Shown here piece by piece: positions 1 through 8,111 of a stretch of 64,000 nt of DNA. The DNA comes from Paenarthrobacter aurescens TC1 (lineage in GTDB: Bacteria > Actinomycetota > Actinomycetes > Actinomycetales > Micrococcaceae), in assembly GCA_000014925.1 (NCBI GenBank), contig CP000474.1, positions 2,232,001 through 2,296,000 of the forward strand, in the 5' to 3' direction. The notes under the pieces are model-generated. The model was not told the DNA's origin, ran no database searches, and saw nothing but the letters and a program-made list of their open reading frames with translations. Position 1 is the first letter of the stretch; each line of letters begins with the position of its first letter. The translations under genes were made by a program, and so were the position numbers.

Positions 1-1014
1 GCGCGTTCCGCGCTCCTCCGGCAGAACGTCGTCGAACCTGTCCGTGAGCCGGTGGCCTACCTCGTAGACGCTGTGCCAAGCAACGTTGCGGACGTCCAAT
101 GTGTACGGGTGGAGGATGTCGTTGGCCTTTTGGATGATCTGCTCAATGGTCGTCTTGCGCACAGCGCCTTTGTCATTGGGATTAACTTCGCCCAGGTCCA
201 CGTACATGCGGAACAGGTGGCCGCCCTCGCGGGGGATCAGCAGGATGCTGCCGCCCTCGCCGGACTGGATGGCGCACTTGGTGCGGATGTCAGGGAAGTC
301 GGTGACGGCGAGGACGTCCATGACGCCCCACGCATGGTTGGCTTGGTCGCCGGCAAGGTGGCAGCCAATGGATTCGCGAACCTTGCTGCGGGCGCCGTCT
401 GCTCCCACGACGTACTTGGCCCGGATGATCCGCTCGTGGCCTTCGTTGGGCCCGGACGTGTGGGCAAGCGTTACGGCCACAGGATATTCGCCCTCGCCGG
501 TGACCTGGAGACCGTGGAACTCATAGCCGTAGTCCGGCGTCATGCGTGTGGGGGAGTTGGCCATGAACTCCGCGAAGTAGTCCAGGACGCGGGCCTGGTT
601 GACGATCAGGTGCGGGAATTCGCTGATACCGGCCGGATCATCCACGGCGCGGGCGGCGCGGACGATGCGGGAGTGGTCAGCCGGGTCCGGCTTCCAGAAG
701 GCCATCTCCGTGATGCGGTAGGCCTCGGCGGTGATGCGCTCCGCAAACCCGAATGCTTGAAAGGTCTCCACGCTGCGTGCTTGGATGCCGTCTGCCTGGC
801 CGATGGCCAAACGACCGGGACGTCGCTCAATAATGCGGGTGGTGACATCCGGAAACTGGGAAAGCTGTGCCGCGGTCAGCATCCCAGCAGGACCCGTGCC
901 CACGATAAGGACGTCAACTTCGTCGGGAAGCTCGGCTGGGCGGTTGATTCCGATGCCGGCCGCAGGCTCGACTCGCGGGTCACCGGATACGTAACCGTGG
1001 TGGTGGAACTGCAC
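1..1014 (-). CDS. FAD-dependent aromatic-ring monooxygenase (3-hydroxybenzoate 4-monooxygenase / phenol 2-monooxygenase type), C-terminus cut by window
   Basis: The minus-strand frame is open from GTG at 1014 through the window edge (338 codons present), so the C-terminal part is missing. It starts VQFHHHGYVSGDP and carries the FAD dinucleotide fold DVLIVGTGPAGML near residue 35 and the second FAD motif VVGADGARSKVR near 185, as in the PheA/TfdB group of flavin hydroxylases that add a hydroxyl to phenolic acids using NAD(P)H and O2. An in-frame TGA lies three codons before the GTG and GAGGAAAG precedes it, which fixes the start. The N-terminal HHHGYVSGDP block resembles 3-hydroxybenzoate 4-hydroxylases, but the exact substrate is inferred. 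A perfect inverted repeat sits about 45 bp upstream. Confidence 0.85.
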   Translation of the reverse strand, partial: MQFHHHGYVSGDPRVEPAAGIGINRPAELPDEVDVLIVGTGPAGMLTAAQLSQFPDVTTRIIERRPGRLAIGQADGIQARSVETFQAFGFAERITAEAYRITEMAFWKPDPADHSRIVRAARAVDDPAGISEFPHLIVNQARVLDYFAEFMANSPTRMTPDYGYEFHGLQVTGEGEYPVAVTLAHTSGPNEGHERIIRAKYVVGADGARSKVRESIGCHLAGDQANHAWGVMDVLAVTDFPDIRTKCAIQSGEGGSILLIPREGGHLFRMYVDLGEVNPNDKGAVRKTTIEQIIQKANDILHPYTLDVRNVAWHSVYEVGHRLTDRFDDVLPEERGTR

Positions 1015-1056
1015 GGGCTTTCCTCACTTCTTTGTGGGCAATGATCTAGGTTTGTT

Positions 1057-1085
1057 CGATAATAGAACAGCGTGTTCTATTATCG
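1057..1085. promoter_or_regulatory. Perfect 13-bp inverted repeat, probable operator of the monooxygenase gene
   Basis: CGATAATAGAACA (1057-1069) and its exact reverse complement TGTTCTATTATCG (1073-1085) are separated by 3 bp. The site lies between the divergent monooxygenase and exonuclease genes, about 43 bp upstream of the monooxygenase GTG. The size and AT-rich form fit an IclR- or MarR-family catabolic regulator; no such regulator gene lies within this window, so it would be beyond the left edge. Confidence 0.7.
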
Positions 1086-1197
1086 CTCCAATAATCGTAA
1101 TGCGGCTCACACCCGCGTTCAAGTACCTCACGCGTCTTATGACAGAACCTGGTGTTCGCCTCCTTCGGATTGACCTACGGGCATGTCAGGATCAGGT

Positions 1198-2133
1198 ATG
1201 CCGCGACTGATGCTCCTGGACACTGCCTCCCTGTACTTCCGTGCCTTCTACGGTGTGCCCGATTCCATCCGCCGACCCGACGGAACACCCGTGAACGCAG
1301 TGCGGGGACTCATGGACATGATCGCCCGCCTCACCACCGACTACGAAGCCACGCACCTCGTCGCCTGCTGGGACAACGACTGGCGCCCTCAATGGCGCGT
1401 GGATCTGATCCCCAGCTACAAGTCCCACCGAGTCGCTGAAATCGTTCCAAACGGCCCGGACGTTGAGGTTGTCCCGGACCCCCTTGAAGCGCAGATACCC
1501 ATGATCCGCCGCGTACTGGACCTTGCCGGGATCGCCGTGGTGGGCGTTGACGACCATGAGGCCGACGATGTCGTGGGGACCTATGCGAGCCAAGCGCACA
1601 TCCCGACCGACGTGGTCACCGGCGACCGCGACCTTTTCCAGCTCGTCGACGATGACCGTGAGGTCCGTATCATCTACACCGCCCGGGGCATGAAAAACCT
1701 GGAAGTTGTCACGGACGTCGTAGTGGTGGGCAAGTACCGTGTCCTGCCCCAGCAATATGCCGACTTCGCAACACTCCGGGGCGATGCCTCCGACGGGCTC
1801 CCCGGCGTTGCCGGCATAGGAGAAAAGACGGCAGCATCATTGCTTGGCGAGCACGGATCATTGGAAGGACTGCTTGAAGCGGCAGAAGACCCCGACGGCG
1901 GTCTGTCGGCTTCCATACGCGCGAAGCTGTCCGCGGCTGCTGACTACCTCAAGGTGGCACCCGCCGTCGTGAACGTTGTGCGCGACTTGAAGGTGCCGAC
2001 GCTTGAACAAGCGGGCGCTGAACTGCGCCCGGTCACCGGCGACGCGCGCACCGAACTTGAGCAGCTGGCCTCTGACTGGAACCTGGGTGGATCAGTCAAG
2101 CGGCTGCTGGACGCGCTGGACCGGGTCCGCTAA
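1198..2133 (+). CDS. Stand-alone 5'-3' exonuclease / flap endonuclease (PolA N-terminal domain family)
   Basis: This 311-aa protein matches the 5' nuclease domain of DNA polymerase I without the polymerase. Metal-binding acidic residues are visible in order: MLLDTASLYFRAFYG at the N-terminus, ACWDNDWRPQWR near 60, DDHEADDVVGTYA near 120, VTGDRDLFQLVDD near 140 and the helix-hairpin-helix GDASDGLPGVAGIGEKTAASLL near 190. It should trim flaps or RNA primers. The start ATG 1198 is preferred over the in-frame ATG 1183 because CAGGATCAGG precedes it and the family begins with a short lead into LMLLDT. The polymerase gene polA in this window (36354) carries its own copy of the domain. Confidence 0.9.
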   Translation: MPRLMLLDTASLYFRAFYGVPDSIRRPDGTPVNAVRGLMDMIARLTTDYEATHLVACWDNDWRPQWRVDLIPSYKSHRVAEIVPNGPDVEVVPDPLEAQIPMIRRVLDLAGIAVVGVDDHEADDVVGTYASQAHIPTDVVTGDRDLFQLVDDDREVRIIYTARGMKNLEVVTDVVVVGKYRVLPQQYADFATLRGDASDGLPGVAGIGEKTAASLLGEHGSLEGLLEAAEDPDGGLSASIRAKLSAAADYLKVAPAVVNVVRDLKVPTLEQAGAELRPVTGDARTELEQLASDWNLGGSVKRLLDALDRVR

Positions 2134-2255
2134 CGACACGTCCCACAGACTCGGCTTTACTTTCACAGCCTAATGACAGGTTCGAAACAGCCTGGGCTGT
2201 GGTGGGCCTCTCATGGTGTTAAGAGGACGGCACCATTGACCGTCCCTCAGACACC

Positions 2256-2271
2256 AGCCGTACGGACGGCT
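2256..2271 (+). other. Small stem-loop in the leader of the secreted repeat protein gene
   Basis: AGCCGT and ACGGCT pair around a 4-nt loop and end five bases before the ribosome-binding site (GAGGAGAGG at 2276-2284). It may modulate access to that site, but the stem is short. Confidence 0.35.
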
Positions 2272-2287
2272 CATTGAGGAGAGGTAC

Positions 2288-2845
2288 ATGTCGAGAACCA
2301 AGAGAATCACCTTGACCGTCGCAGCAGGAGCGCTCGCATTGGGCGCCGGATTGGGCGCGACCAGCATCGCCTCTGCTGCCACCACACCGTCGCCTAGCGC
2401 CACGTCATCCGCGGACGCCACCACGCCGTCAGATCGCGGCGGTAGGCCCGGCGGCCACGGACACGGCCGGGACGGCGGCCAGATCGCCGCGGAACTGGCC
2501 ACCAAGCTGGGAGTGGACGAAGCCAAGGTCACCGAAGCCTTAAAGGCGTTCCGCGAGGCAAACAAACCCGCCACACCGCCCGCACAAGGAACGGAAGGAA
2601 CCAAGCCGGACCGCACAGCACAGGATGCAGCCCTGGCGAAGTCTCTCGCCGAAGCACTCGGTGTAGACGAAGCCAAGGTCACCACGGCACTGGAAGAAAT
2701 CCGTGCCGCCGCCCAGGAAGAGCGTTCCGCTGCGCTGAAGACCAAGCTCGACAAAGCGGTAACGGACGGCAAGCTCACACAAGCCGAAGCTGACGCCGTG
2801 ACCAAAGCTGTTGAAGCGGGGGTCATCGGAGGAGGCAGACGCTAA
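2288..2845 (+). CDS. Secreted Ala-rich protein with two LGVDEAKV repeats, function unknown
   Basis: The 185-aa product starts with a typical Sec signal peptide (basic MSRTKR, hydrophobic TLTVAAGALALGAGL, cleavage probably after SIASAA near residue 35), so it should be exported. The mature part has a Gly/His-rich linker and two related helical units, TKLGVDEAKVTEALKAFREA and EALGVDEAKVTTALEEIRAA, then a Lys/Glu-rich tail with LTQAEADAVTKAVEAG. Such units recur in many actinobacterial secreted proteins of unknown role. The ribosome-binding site GAGGAGAGG is strong and a terminator follows. I cannot assign a biochemical function. Confidence 0.75.
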   Translation: MSRTKRITLTVAAGALALGAGLGATSIASAATTPSPSATSSADATTPSDRGGRPGGHGHGRDGGQIAAELATKLGVDEAKVTEALKAFREANKPATPPAQGTEGTKPDRTAQDAALAKSLAEALGVDEAKVTTALEEIRAAAQEERSAALKTKLDKAVTDGKLTQAEADAVTKAVEAGVIGGGRR

Positions 2846-2876
2846 CTGAACCAACTACGACGATGATCGCTTGATC

Positions 2877-2908
2877 AAGGATCCCCTGGAGCATTCCGGG
2901 GGATCCTT
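2877..2908 (+). terminator. Intrinsic-type hairpin after the secreted repeat protein
   Basis: AAGGATCCCC (2877-2886) pairs with GGGGATCCTT (2899-2908) around a 12-nt loop. It lies 30 bp past the stop codon and only short T runs follow, so it is a moderately strong terminator candidate. Confidence 0.65.
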
Positions 2909-2939
2909 TCCGTCGCATAAAAAAACTCTTCCAAGGTGT

Positions 2940-2966
2940 TGTCGATTTTTACTCGCACTGTTCGAC
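2940..2966 (+). promoter_or_regulatory. Candidate ECF42-type promoter for the DGPF gene
   Basis: TGTCGA (2940-2945) and CGAC (2963-2966) are 17 bp apart, 56 bp upstream of the DGPF start. From memory, ECF42 sigma factors recognise TGTCGA at -35 and a CGAC/CGTC-like -10 in front of DGPF genes. The sigma factor itself is encoded by the next gene, so this looks like a self-controlled target. Confidence 0.7.
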
Positions 2967-3021
2967 CTATGGATGAGAAAGTCGAAAAGGCGGCTTTCCA
3001 CGACACAGGAGATTGAGTGAA

Positions 3022-3441
3022 ATGGCGAAATACATGTTGATCATGCGGGCAGACGACGCTTCCTACGCCAAGTTCGAGAACATCGACTTCAACGAGATCC
3101 TCGAAGCCATGGGCAAATTCAACGACGAACTTATCCGTGCCGGAGTCCTCTTGGCCGCTGAAGGCCTTGACGATGCGAAACATGGCGTCGTGGTGGACTT
3201 CACCGGTGAAACCCCGGTTGTCACCGACGGCCCCTACGGAGAGACAAAAGAACTGTTCGGCGGCTACTACATCCTGGACGTCGCATCCCAGCAGGAAGCC
3301 GTCGAATGGGCCAAGCGTGCGCCCATGACAGCCGGTACCAAGACCGAAATCCGCCGCGTCACCAGCATCGATGAGTTCCCGCAAGACAACGAATGGATCC
3401 AAAAGGAGCGCGCATGGCGCGAGCAGACCGGCCAGCTCTGA
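3022..3441 (+). CDS. DGPF (YCII-related) domain protein paired with ECF42 sigma factor
   Basis: The 139-aa protein has the small alpha+beta YCII/DGPF fold with the diagnostic stretch VTDGPYGETKELFGGYYILDV near residues 75-95 and a typical start MAKYMLIMRADD. Proteins of this family sit next to ECF42 sigma factors and are their presumed direct targets; their chemistry is not settled. ATG 3022 is chosen because AGGAG lies 10 nt upstream; the in-frame TTG nine bases earlier is too close to it. The sigma gene starts 36 bp after the stop, so the two are probably co-transcribed. Confidence 0.88.
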   Translation: MAKYMLIMRADDASYAKFENIDFNEILEAMGKFNDELIRAGVLLAAEGLDDAKHGVVVDFTGETPVVTDGPYGETKELFGGYYILDVASQQEAVEWAKRAPMTAGTKTEIRRVTSIDEFPQDNEWIQKERAWREQTGQL

Positions 3442-3477
3442 TTCCCACCACGGAAACTCCGGACAACACCCACCCGC

Positions 3478-4737
3478 GTGAGCAGCAATGAGGCAAGGGC
3501 CGCCGTCGAAGCTGTGTGGCGGAGCGAATCCGCCCGCATCGTCGGCGCCCTTGCCCGCTACACCGGCGACTTCACATTGGCAGAGGACCTTGCGCAGGAA
3601 GCGCTCGCAGAAGCCCTCGTGTCCTGGTCGGTCAGCGGCATCCCCGCAGAGCCGGCAGGTTGGCTCCTGACGGCGGGCCGGCGTCGGGCGATCGATTCGT
3701 TCCGGCGACGTGCCGTGCGGGACGAAAAGTACGCCTTGCTGGCCCGCGGCCTGTCCGAAGAGGAACCGGGCGTGGACACTCTGTTCAACCCCGATTCGAT
3801 CAACGATGACGTGCTCGCGCTGATGTTCATCTCCTGCCATCCGGTGTTGTCCAAGGAAGCGCGGATTGCCTTGGCGCTGCGGGTAGTGGGCGGCATGGGC
3901 ACGGAGGAGATCGCCAAGGCGTTCCTGATGCCCGTTCCAACTATCCAAGCCCGCATCACACGGGCAAAGAAGACACTTGCTGCGGCCCACATCCCGTTCG
4001 CCGTGCCGGAGCCATCTGAAATTCCCGAGCGGCTGGGCTCGGTGCTGCAGGTTGTCTATCTGATTTTCACGGAAGGTTCCTTCGCTTCCGGAGGGGATTC
4101 GTGGATGCGGACAGAACTAGCCAGTGACGCACGCCGCCTCGCCCGTGTGTTGGTCCGGCTGGCCCCCGAGCCCGAAGTGTTTGGCCTTTTGGCCCTGATG
4201 GAACTGACGGCCGCTCGCTTTCCTGCCAGGCTCGACGCCGCCGGACGGCCTGTCCTTCTTGAAGACCAGGATCGACGGCGATGGGATCAGTCCGCCATAC
4301 GCCGGGGCAGGGCGGCACTTTCGACGGCGGTCTCTGCGGGCCGGGGGCTGGGCGCCTACGGGCTGCAGGCGTCCATCGCGGAATGCCATGCAGTGGCTCG
4401 GACTGCGGCAGAGACTGACTGGCAACGGATCGTCATTCTGTACGAGGCCCTCGGGCGGCTGTCTCCATCGCCCGTTATTGAACTCAATCGCGCAGTTGCC
4501 GTGGCCATGGCTTCAGGTCCCGCTGCCGGTCTGGACCTCGTGGACGCACTCAAGGGCAGGGGTGAGCTTGAAGGCTCCCACCTCCTGCCGACAGTTCGAG
4601 GTGAACTCCTCACCAGACTGGGTCGCCACACGGAGGCAAGGAATGCCCTGCTGGAAGCCCTGAACCTGTGCGGGAACGCCGCCGAACGGAGTGCACTGGA
4701 ACGGAAGATCGCTGACCTTGCAGACCGGCTGAGCTGA
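3478..4737 (+). CDS. ECF-family RNA polymerase sigma factor, ECF42 group, with C-terminal TPR-like domain
   Basis: The 419-aa protein is much longer than an ordinary ECF sigma (about 200 aa). Residues 1-75 hold sigma region 2 (GDFTLAEDLAQEALAEAL and GWLLTAGRRRAIDSFRRRA), residues 110-165 hold region 4 (ALALRVVGGMGTEEIAKAFLMPVPTIQARITRAKKTL), and about 240 C-terminal residues form the helical extension of this group (VVYLIFTEGSFASGG, LLALMELTAARFPAR, ELNRAVAVAMA, repeated helix pairs). No anti-sigma gene is adjacent, as usual for ECF42, where the extension is thought to control activity. Start is GTG 3478. It follows its DGPF partner. Confidence 0.9.
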   Translation: MSSNEARAAVEAVWRSESARIVGALARYTGDFTLAEDLAQEALAEALVSWSVSGIPAEPAGWLLTAGRRRAIDSFRRRAVRDEKYALLARGLSEEEPGVDTLFNPDSINDDVLALMFISCHPVLSKEARIALALRVVGGMGTEEIAKAFLMPVPTIQARITRAKKTLAAAHIPFAVPEPSEIPERLGSVLQVVYLIFTEGSFASGGDSWMRTELASDARRLARVLVRLAPEPEVFGLLALMELTAARFPARLDAAGRPVLLEDQDRRRWDQSAIRRGRAALSTAVSAGRGLGAYGLQASIAECHAVARTAAETDWQRIVILYEALGRLSPSPVIELNRAVAVAMASGPAAGLDLVDALKGRGELEGSHLLPTVRGELLTRLGRHTEARNALLEALNLCGNAAERSALERKIADLADRLS

Positions 4738-5066
4738 AAGACAAACTGAACTGAAGGTCACGAAGAATGTGGCAAGGCGAGTGTCTGACAGAGTCGCCCA
4801 CGTTAGGGCTGGGCCCGAGGACGGCCCGCATCCCAGTGCGGCCGTGACCAATGGGACGGTGGCCGGTAGAGAGGTGGCACGTAGGGCCCTGACCAAGGCG
4901 GCCGTGACGGGTTCCGCACTAACCCAGCCGTGGCTGCACTCCAGGACGGCGCTGCAAGTGGCGCTGTGACCTATAACGGGCGCGCTCCTGCAATGGCCGC
5001 ACCTTTTTGGGGCCGCGCCTGAGACAGCGGTGACTCAACAGGTTTTCGGTCGCGAATGGCCAGGCC
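4738..5066. other. Gene-free stretch between the convergent ECF42 and HNH genes
   Basis: I see no supported gene here. A 66-codon open frame at 4769-4969 has no ribosome-binding site and no recognisable protein character. The repeated GCGGCCGTGAC blocks near 4839 and 4899 are imperfect and G+C rich. No clear hairpin with a T run was found. Confidence 0.5.
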
Positions 5067-7160
5067 TCACTTCACCGCGTACCCACCACCACCACTCCTG
5101 GGCTGACTTGTTGATGTTTTGAGGGGTGTGTGGTGGTGGTTGCGTCGGGGTTTTTGGTGGGGGTCGATGTGGGGTGGGGGGATGAACCAGGGGATGCCTG
5201 TTGTCATGTCGATGCGCCATTGCTCCTTGTGGATGAGGTGGTGGTGGTGGCTGCAGAGCAGGGTGCCGTTGTTTGTGCCTGTGGTGCCGCCGTGGGACCA
5301 GTAGGTGGTGTGGTGGGCTTCGCACCAGGGTGCGGGCATGGTGCAGTCGGGGAAGGCGCAGCCTTGGTCGCGGGCGGTGATGGCTTTGCGGATGTGGGGT
5401 GGGAAGATCCGGGTGGTGCGGCCGATGTCCAGGACGCGTGAGTCGCTGCCGAGCAGGACGGGGAGGATGTCGGCGTCGCAGGCGATTTTGCGGATGGTGT
5501 TGGGGTGGATCGGGCCCAGGAATGTGGCGGTCCCGGTGCTGAGCCGGTTCCCGGAGCCGGGCTGGGTGGGGCTGAGTTGGAGTTGGTTGAAGAGGTCGCG
5601 GCGGTCGATGGTGACGGTGACTTGGGGTCGGAGGCCGCCGTTCGACGGGAGTTTCCCGGTGCTCATCGCGACGCTGCACGCACCGACGAGGCCGTCGAGG
5701 AGTTTCTGGGCCCTCGAGCGCCGGTCCAAGTCGGGGCCGGCTAATCCAGGTCCTGTTCCATGCGCCGCTCGGCCGTCGGCGTCTGATCCGTCGGGGTCTG
5801 TTCCGTCGGGGTCTGTTCCGTCTGTGGCTGCTCGGGTCGGGAATCCTGTGCCAGGTCCTTGATCCGGGCCTTCGCTGGGTGCCGTGCCGGACTCCGGACC
5901 ATTGAGTCGGGGGTTGGTGGCGGCGTTCATGGCGGTGGTGAGGGTTTCGTATTGTTCGGCGGTGGCGAAGATTTCGAGGTGGTGGAGTCCGTGGCGGCGT
6001 CGGCGGCGGAGGAACGCGCCTTGGAGTTGCCGGAGTGCTTCTTCAGTGGGTTCGGGGCCGTCTTGGTCGATGAGGTCGGTCCATCGTTTGGCCATTTTGG
6101 TGACGAAGTCGGGGTCGGTTTCGATGGCGGTGGTGGTGAGGGCGTGTTCCATGTCGGTGATGGTCCCGGGCTCTGCGAGGTGCCGGACTTTGTCCAGGGC
6201 GGTACTGATGATCGTCGCGGACCGGGAGGGCACCAAAGCCGATCCGATGGCGTCGGCGAGGATTTCCCGCCGGGCCGGGACGTCCTGCCCGGTTATGCCA
6301 GCCTGGGGGAGGACCTCGGCGGCGAGGGCAAGCCTGCGCCGGGCCTCGCCGATGCCGATCCGCAACCGTGCCCGCAAGAATTCCGCGGCGTTCCGGTACC
6401 CGTCATCCAAGACACTGGCTCTGGCGGCGGAAGACCTACGTGCTGATTCGGTCCCTGCCACGACACCATCTCCACCGGCGGAAGGTGTGGAACGTGCTTC
6501 ACCAAAGGTCGCCCCAGCTGTGGCGGTTCCCGTCCTACTCTGAGAAGTCGCGCTCTGGGAAGCTGCCGCAGTCTCGGGTCCTGCCACCGGGTCAGTCCAC
6601 CCCGTCCGCCACTCCGGCGCTGCCGCCGACACGCCCGGCCGGGCTTGCTGAGCTTCCTTCCGGGTCCGTTCCACCGCCTGCGCAGCAACCAGCTGCAAGT
6701 ACTCCACCGACCGGGAGATCTCCTCGACCCTGTCAGCGAAATCAGCCGCCTCAACAAACCCCAACAACCGCACCTCATCGGCCGCCACTGATCGCAAAGC
6801 GTCCGCTGCGGCATCACCTTCAAGGAGCGCCGCTTCCATAGCGTGCAAACCAGACAACGAGGACTCCGCGGGCAACTGTTCTGGCGGGGGTTCCTCGGGC
6901 CACGCGCGCGCCTCTTCGGGCACGGACTCTCCGGGCGTGGGCACCGACTCGAATCCAACAAGCGGCCCTGCGCAACGGGCTCTATCGGCAACGGTGGATG
7001 CCGTCTCGGAGCCAGCGTACGCAATGTCCTTGTGCGCGGAGCCCTCGTACTCTGCCAGCCGGGCAGGCACAGCTAAAGAACGACGGGCGCGCTGGCGAAG
7101 CAACTCATAGGCGCGCGGCGACCCTGCCCGCCTTGCCACGACCTGCCCGATGATTCCCAT
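5067..7160 (-). CDS. DUF222 / 13E12-repeat family HNH endonuclease
   Basis: The 697-aa protein has the long helical DUF222 region (RARLRIGIGEARRRLALAAEVLP, TALDKVRHLAEPGT) followed at about residues 605-655 by an HNH nuclease motif with zinc-like cysteines: QGCAFPDCTMPAPWCEAHHTTYWSHGG then CSHHHHLIHKEQW, ending in IPWFIPP. The family is abundant and often multicopy in Micrococcaceae and Mycobacteriaceae; a DNA-cutting role is inferred from the motif. A low-complexity Asp-Gly-Thr-Pro tract near 450, encoded by a 15-bp tandem repeat around 5770-5830, separates the two halves. Start is ATG 7160. It faces the ECF42 gene. Confidence 0.88.
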   Translation of the reverse strand: MGIIGQVVARRAGSPRAYELLRQRARRSLAVPARLAEYEGSAHKDIAYAGSETASTVADRARCAGPLVGFESVPTPGESVPEEARAWPEEPPPEQLPAESSLSGLHAMEAALLEGDAAADALRSVAADEVRLLGFVEAADFADRVEEISRSVEYLQLVAAQAVERTRKEAQQARPGVSAAAPEWRTGWTDPVAGPETAAASQSATSQSRTGTATAGATFGEARSTPSAGGDGVVAGTESARRSSAARASVLDDGYRNAAEFLRARLRIGIGEARRRLALAAEVLPQAGITGQDVPARREILADAIGSALVPSRSATIISTALDKVRHLAEPGTITDMEHALTTTAIETDPDFVTKMAKRWTDLIDQDGPEPTEEALRQLQGAFLRRRRRHGLHHLEIFATAEQYETLTTAMNAATNPRLNGPESGTAPSEGPDQGPGTGFPTRAATDGTDPDGTDPDGSDADGRAAHGTGPGLAGPDLDRRSRAQKLLDGLVGACSVAMSTGKLPSNGGLRPQVTVTIDRRDLFNQLQLSPTQPGSGNRLSTGTATFLGPIHPNTIRKIACDADILPVLLGSDSRVLDIGRTTRIFPPHIRKAITARDQGCAFPDCTMPAPWCEAHHTTYWSHGGTTGTNNGTLLCSHHHHLIHKEQWRIDMTTGIPWFIPPPHIDPHQKPRRNHHHTPLKTSTSQPRSGGGGYAVK

Positions 7161-7268
7161 ACAAAAACCATGTCATGGGGGTCTGACATTTTTTGGTTGC
7201 CGGTGCTCAGCCCGCTGCGAGACGGCAAGAAGAGTCCAGATCGGTGGAGAAGTACTGGCGTTTGATGC

Positions 7269-8021
7269 CTAGAGTGTCGGAAGCAAATACGCCGGTTCAG
7301 GCCGATGGACGCCCTGAGGCCTGTATCCCAGGGCTTCGGCGCTTCCGAGAAGGTCGGCCAGGTACCAGACGATGGCCAGCCACATTTCGGTTCCCTGCAG
7401 GGTTGGAAGGTGCTGGTTCCCACTCTCTGGTGCTGCGCTGAAGGCCATTCCCTCGCCGGAATGCCACCGACCCAGTGCGTGCTTCAGTTGAGTCCGTGCC
7501 CACGCGTTCTTTTCCTCGCGTCGGTGCTTCGTCTGCTTGGACGCGAGCCACAGGGGATGGACGACGTCCAGGACATTGCAGGCGTTCTGCCGGTCAGGGG
7601 CGAAATAGCGTGGGTCCGCGGAGTGCTCCAGAACTGTGTCAACGAGCCGCTCAACGTAGGGCACTGGCAATCCGAACTGGGCGAACGTGCCACGCGTCAA
7701 GCGGTAATAGCCGTTGACCATCTTGAGCCTGTTGTCATCCGTGGGTTTTCCCCAGGTTCCTGCCGCGGGATTGACGTGGGTCAGCAACCAGCCGAACAGC
7801 GCGTCAAGGGAACCGGGGGAGTTCGGCTGCGCCCGGGCCAGGTTCCAGTACGCCGCGGTTCCCCAAGCATCCACCCACGCGCCGGACCCCCACGCTTCCT
7901 TCCGCCAGGGGAGGGCATCCAGTGAAGCTGTCAGCGCTGCCGGATCCGTGTCAGCGACGGCGTGAATCGGATGTAAGAACCGGGCACCGACCAGGTCCAG
8001 CGCGTACCCCACGGAGAGCAC
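7269..8021 (-). CDS. Conserved protein of unknown function, 5' end apparently disrupted
   Basis: The open frame gives 250 aa if GTG 8021 is used: a Trp- and Tyr-rich, probably all-helical protein with VNGYYRLTRGTFAQFGLPVPY, ACNVLDVVHPLWL and LQGTEMWLAIVWYLADLLG, ending HRPEPAYLLPTL. I do not recognise its family. The frame continues upstream of that GTG with protein-like sequence (GLADLAFGTGPSTYH) but meets TGA at 8079-8081 with no start codon, and GTG 8021 has no ribosome-binding site. A second frame beginning GTG 8125 reads VIEVDRLLTTY-stop-PVVEGRE and would join it after a single-base slip near 8067. The gene is therefore likely a frameshifted remnant, or uses an unusual start. It follows the MmyB-type regulator. 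Confidence 0.55.
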   Translation of the reverse strand: MLSVGYALDLVGARFLHPIHAVADTDPAALTASLDALPWRKEAWGSGAWVDAWGTAAYWNLARAQPNSPGSLDALFGWLLTHVNPAAGTWGKPTDDNRLKMVNGYYRLTRGTFAQFGLPVPYVERLVDTVLEHSADPRYFAPDRQNACNVLDVVHPLWLASKQTKHRREEKNAWARTQLKHALGRWHSGEGMAFSAAPESGNQHLPTLQGTEMWLAIVWYLADLLGSAEALGYRPQGVHRPEPAYLLPTL

Positions 8022-8111
8022 GTGGTAAGTCGAGGGGCCGGTACCGAAGGCAAGGTCGGCAAGCCCTATTCGCGTCCCTCAACCACCGGTCAATAAGTGG
8101 TCAGCAAACGA

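Noticed and set aside
52..1044. 330-codon plus-strand ORF over the monooxygenase gene
   Set aside because: It is a shadow of the minus-strand monooxygenase, whose FAD motifs and start are clear; the plus-strand translation has no recognisable features.
2875..3990. 371-codon minus-strand ORF over the DGPF and ECF42 genes
   Set aside because: It spans two well-supported plus-strand genes and has no domain or ribosome-binding site.
4769..4969. 66-codon plus-strand ORF between ECF42 and the HNH gene
   Set aside because: No start signal, no protein-like pattern, and it overlaps imperfect GC-rich repeats.
5230..5260. Histidine/valine-coding GTG-rich runs that looked like a simple repeat
   Set aside because: They encode the HNH motif histidines of the nuclease on the minus strand and are explained by the protein.
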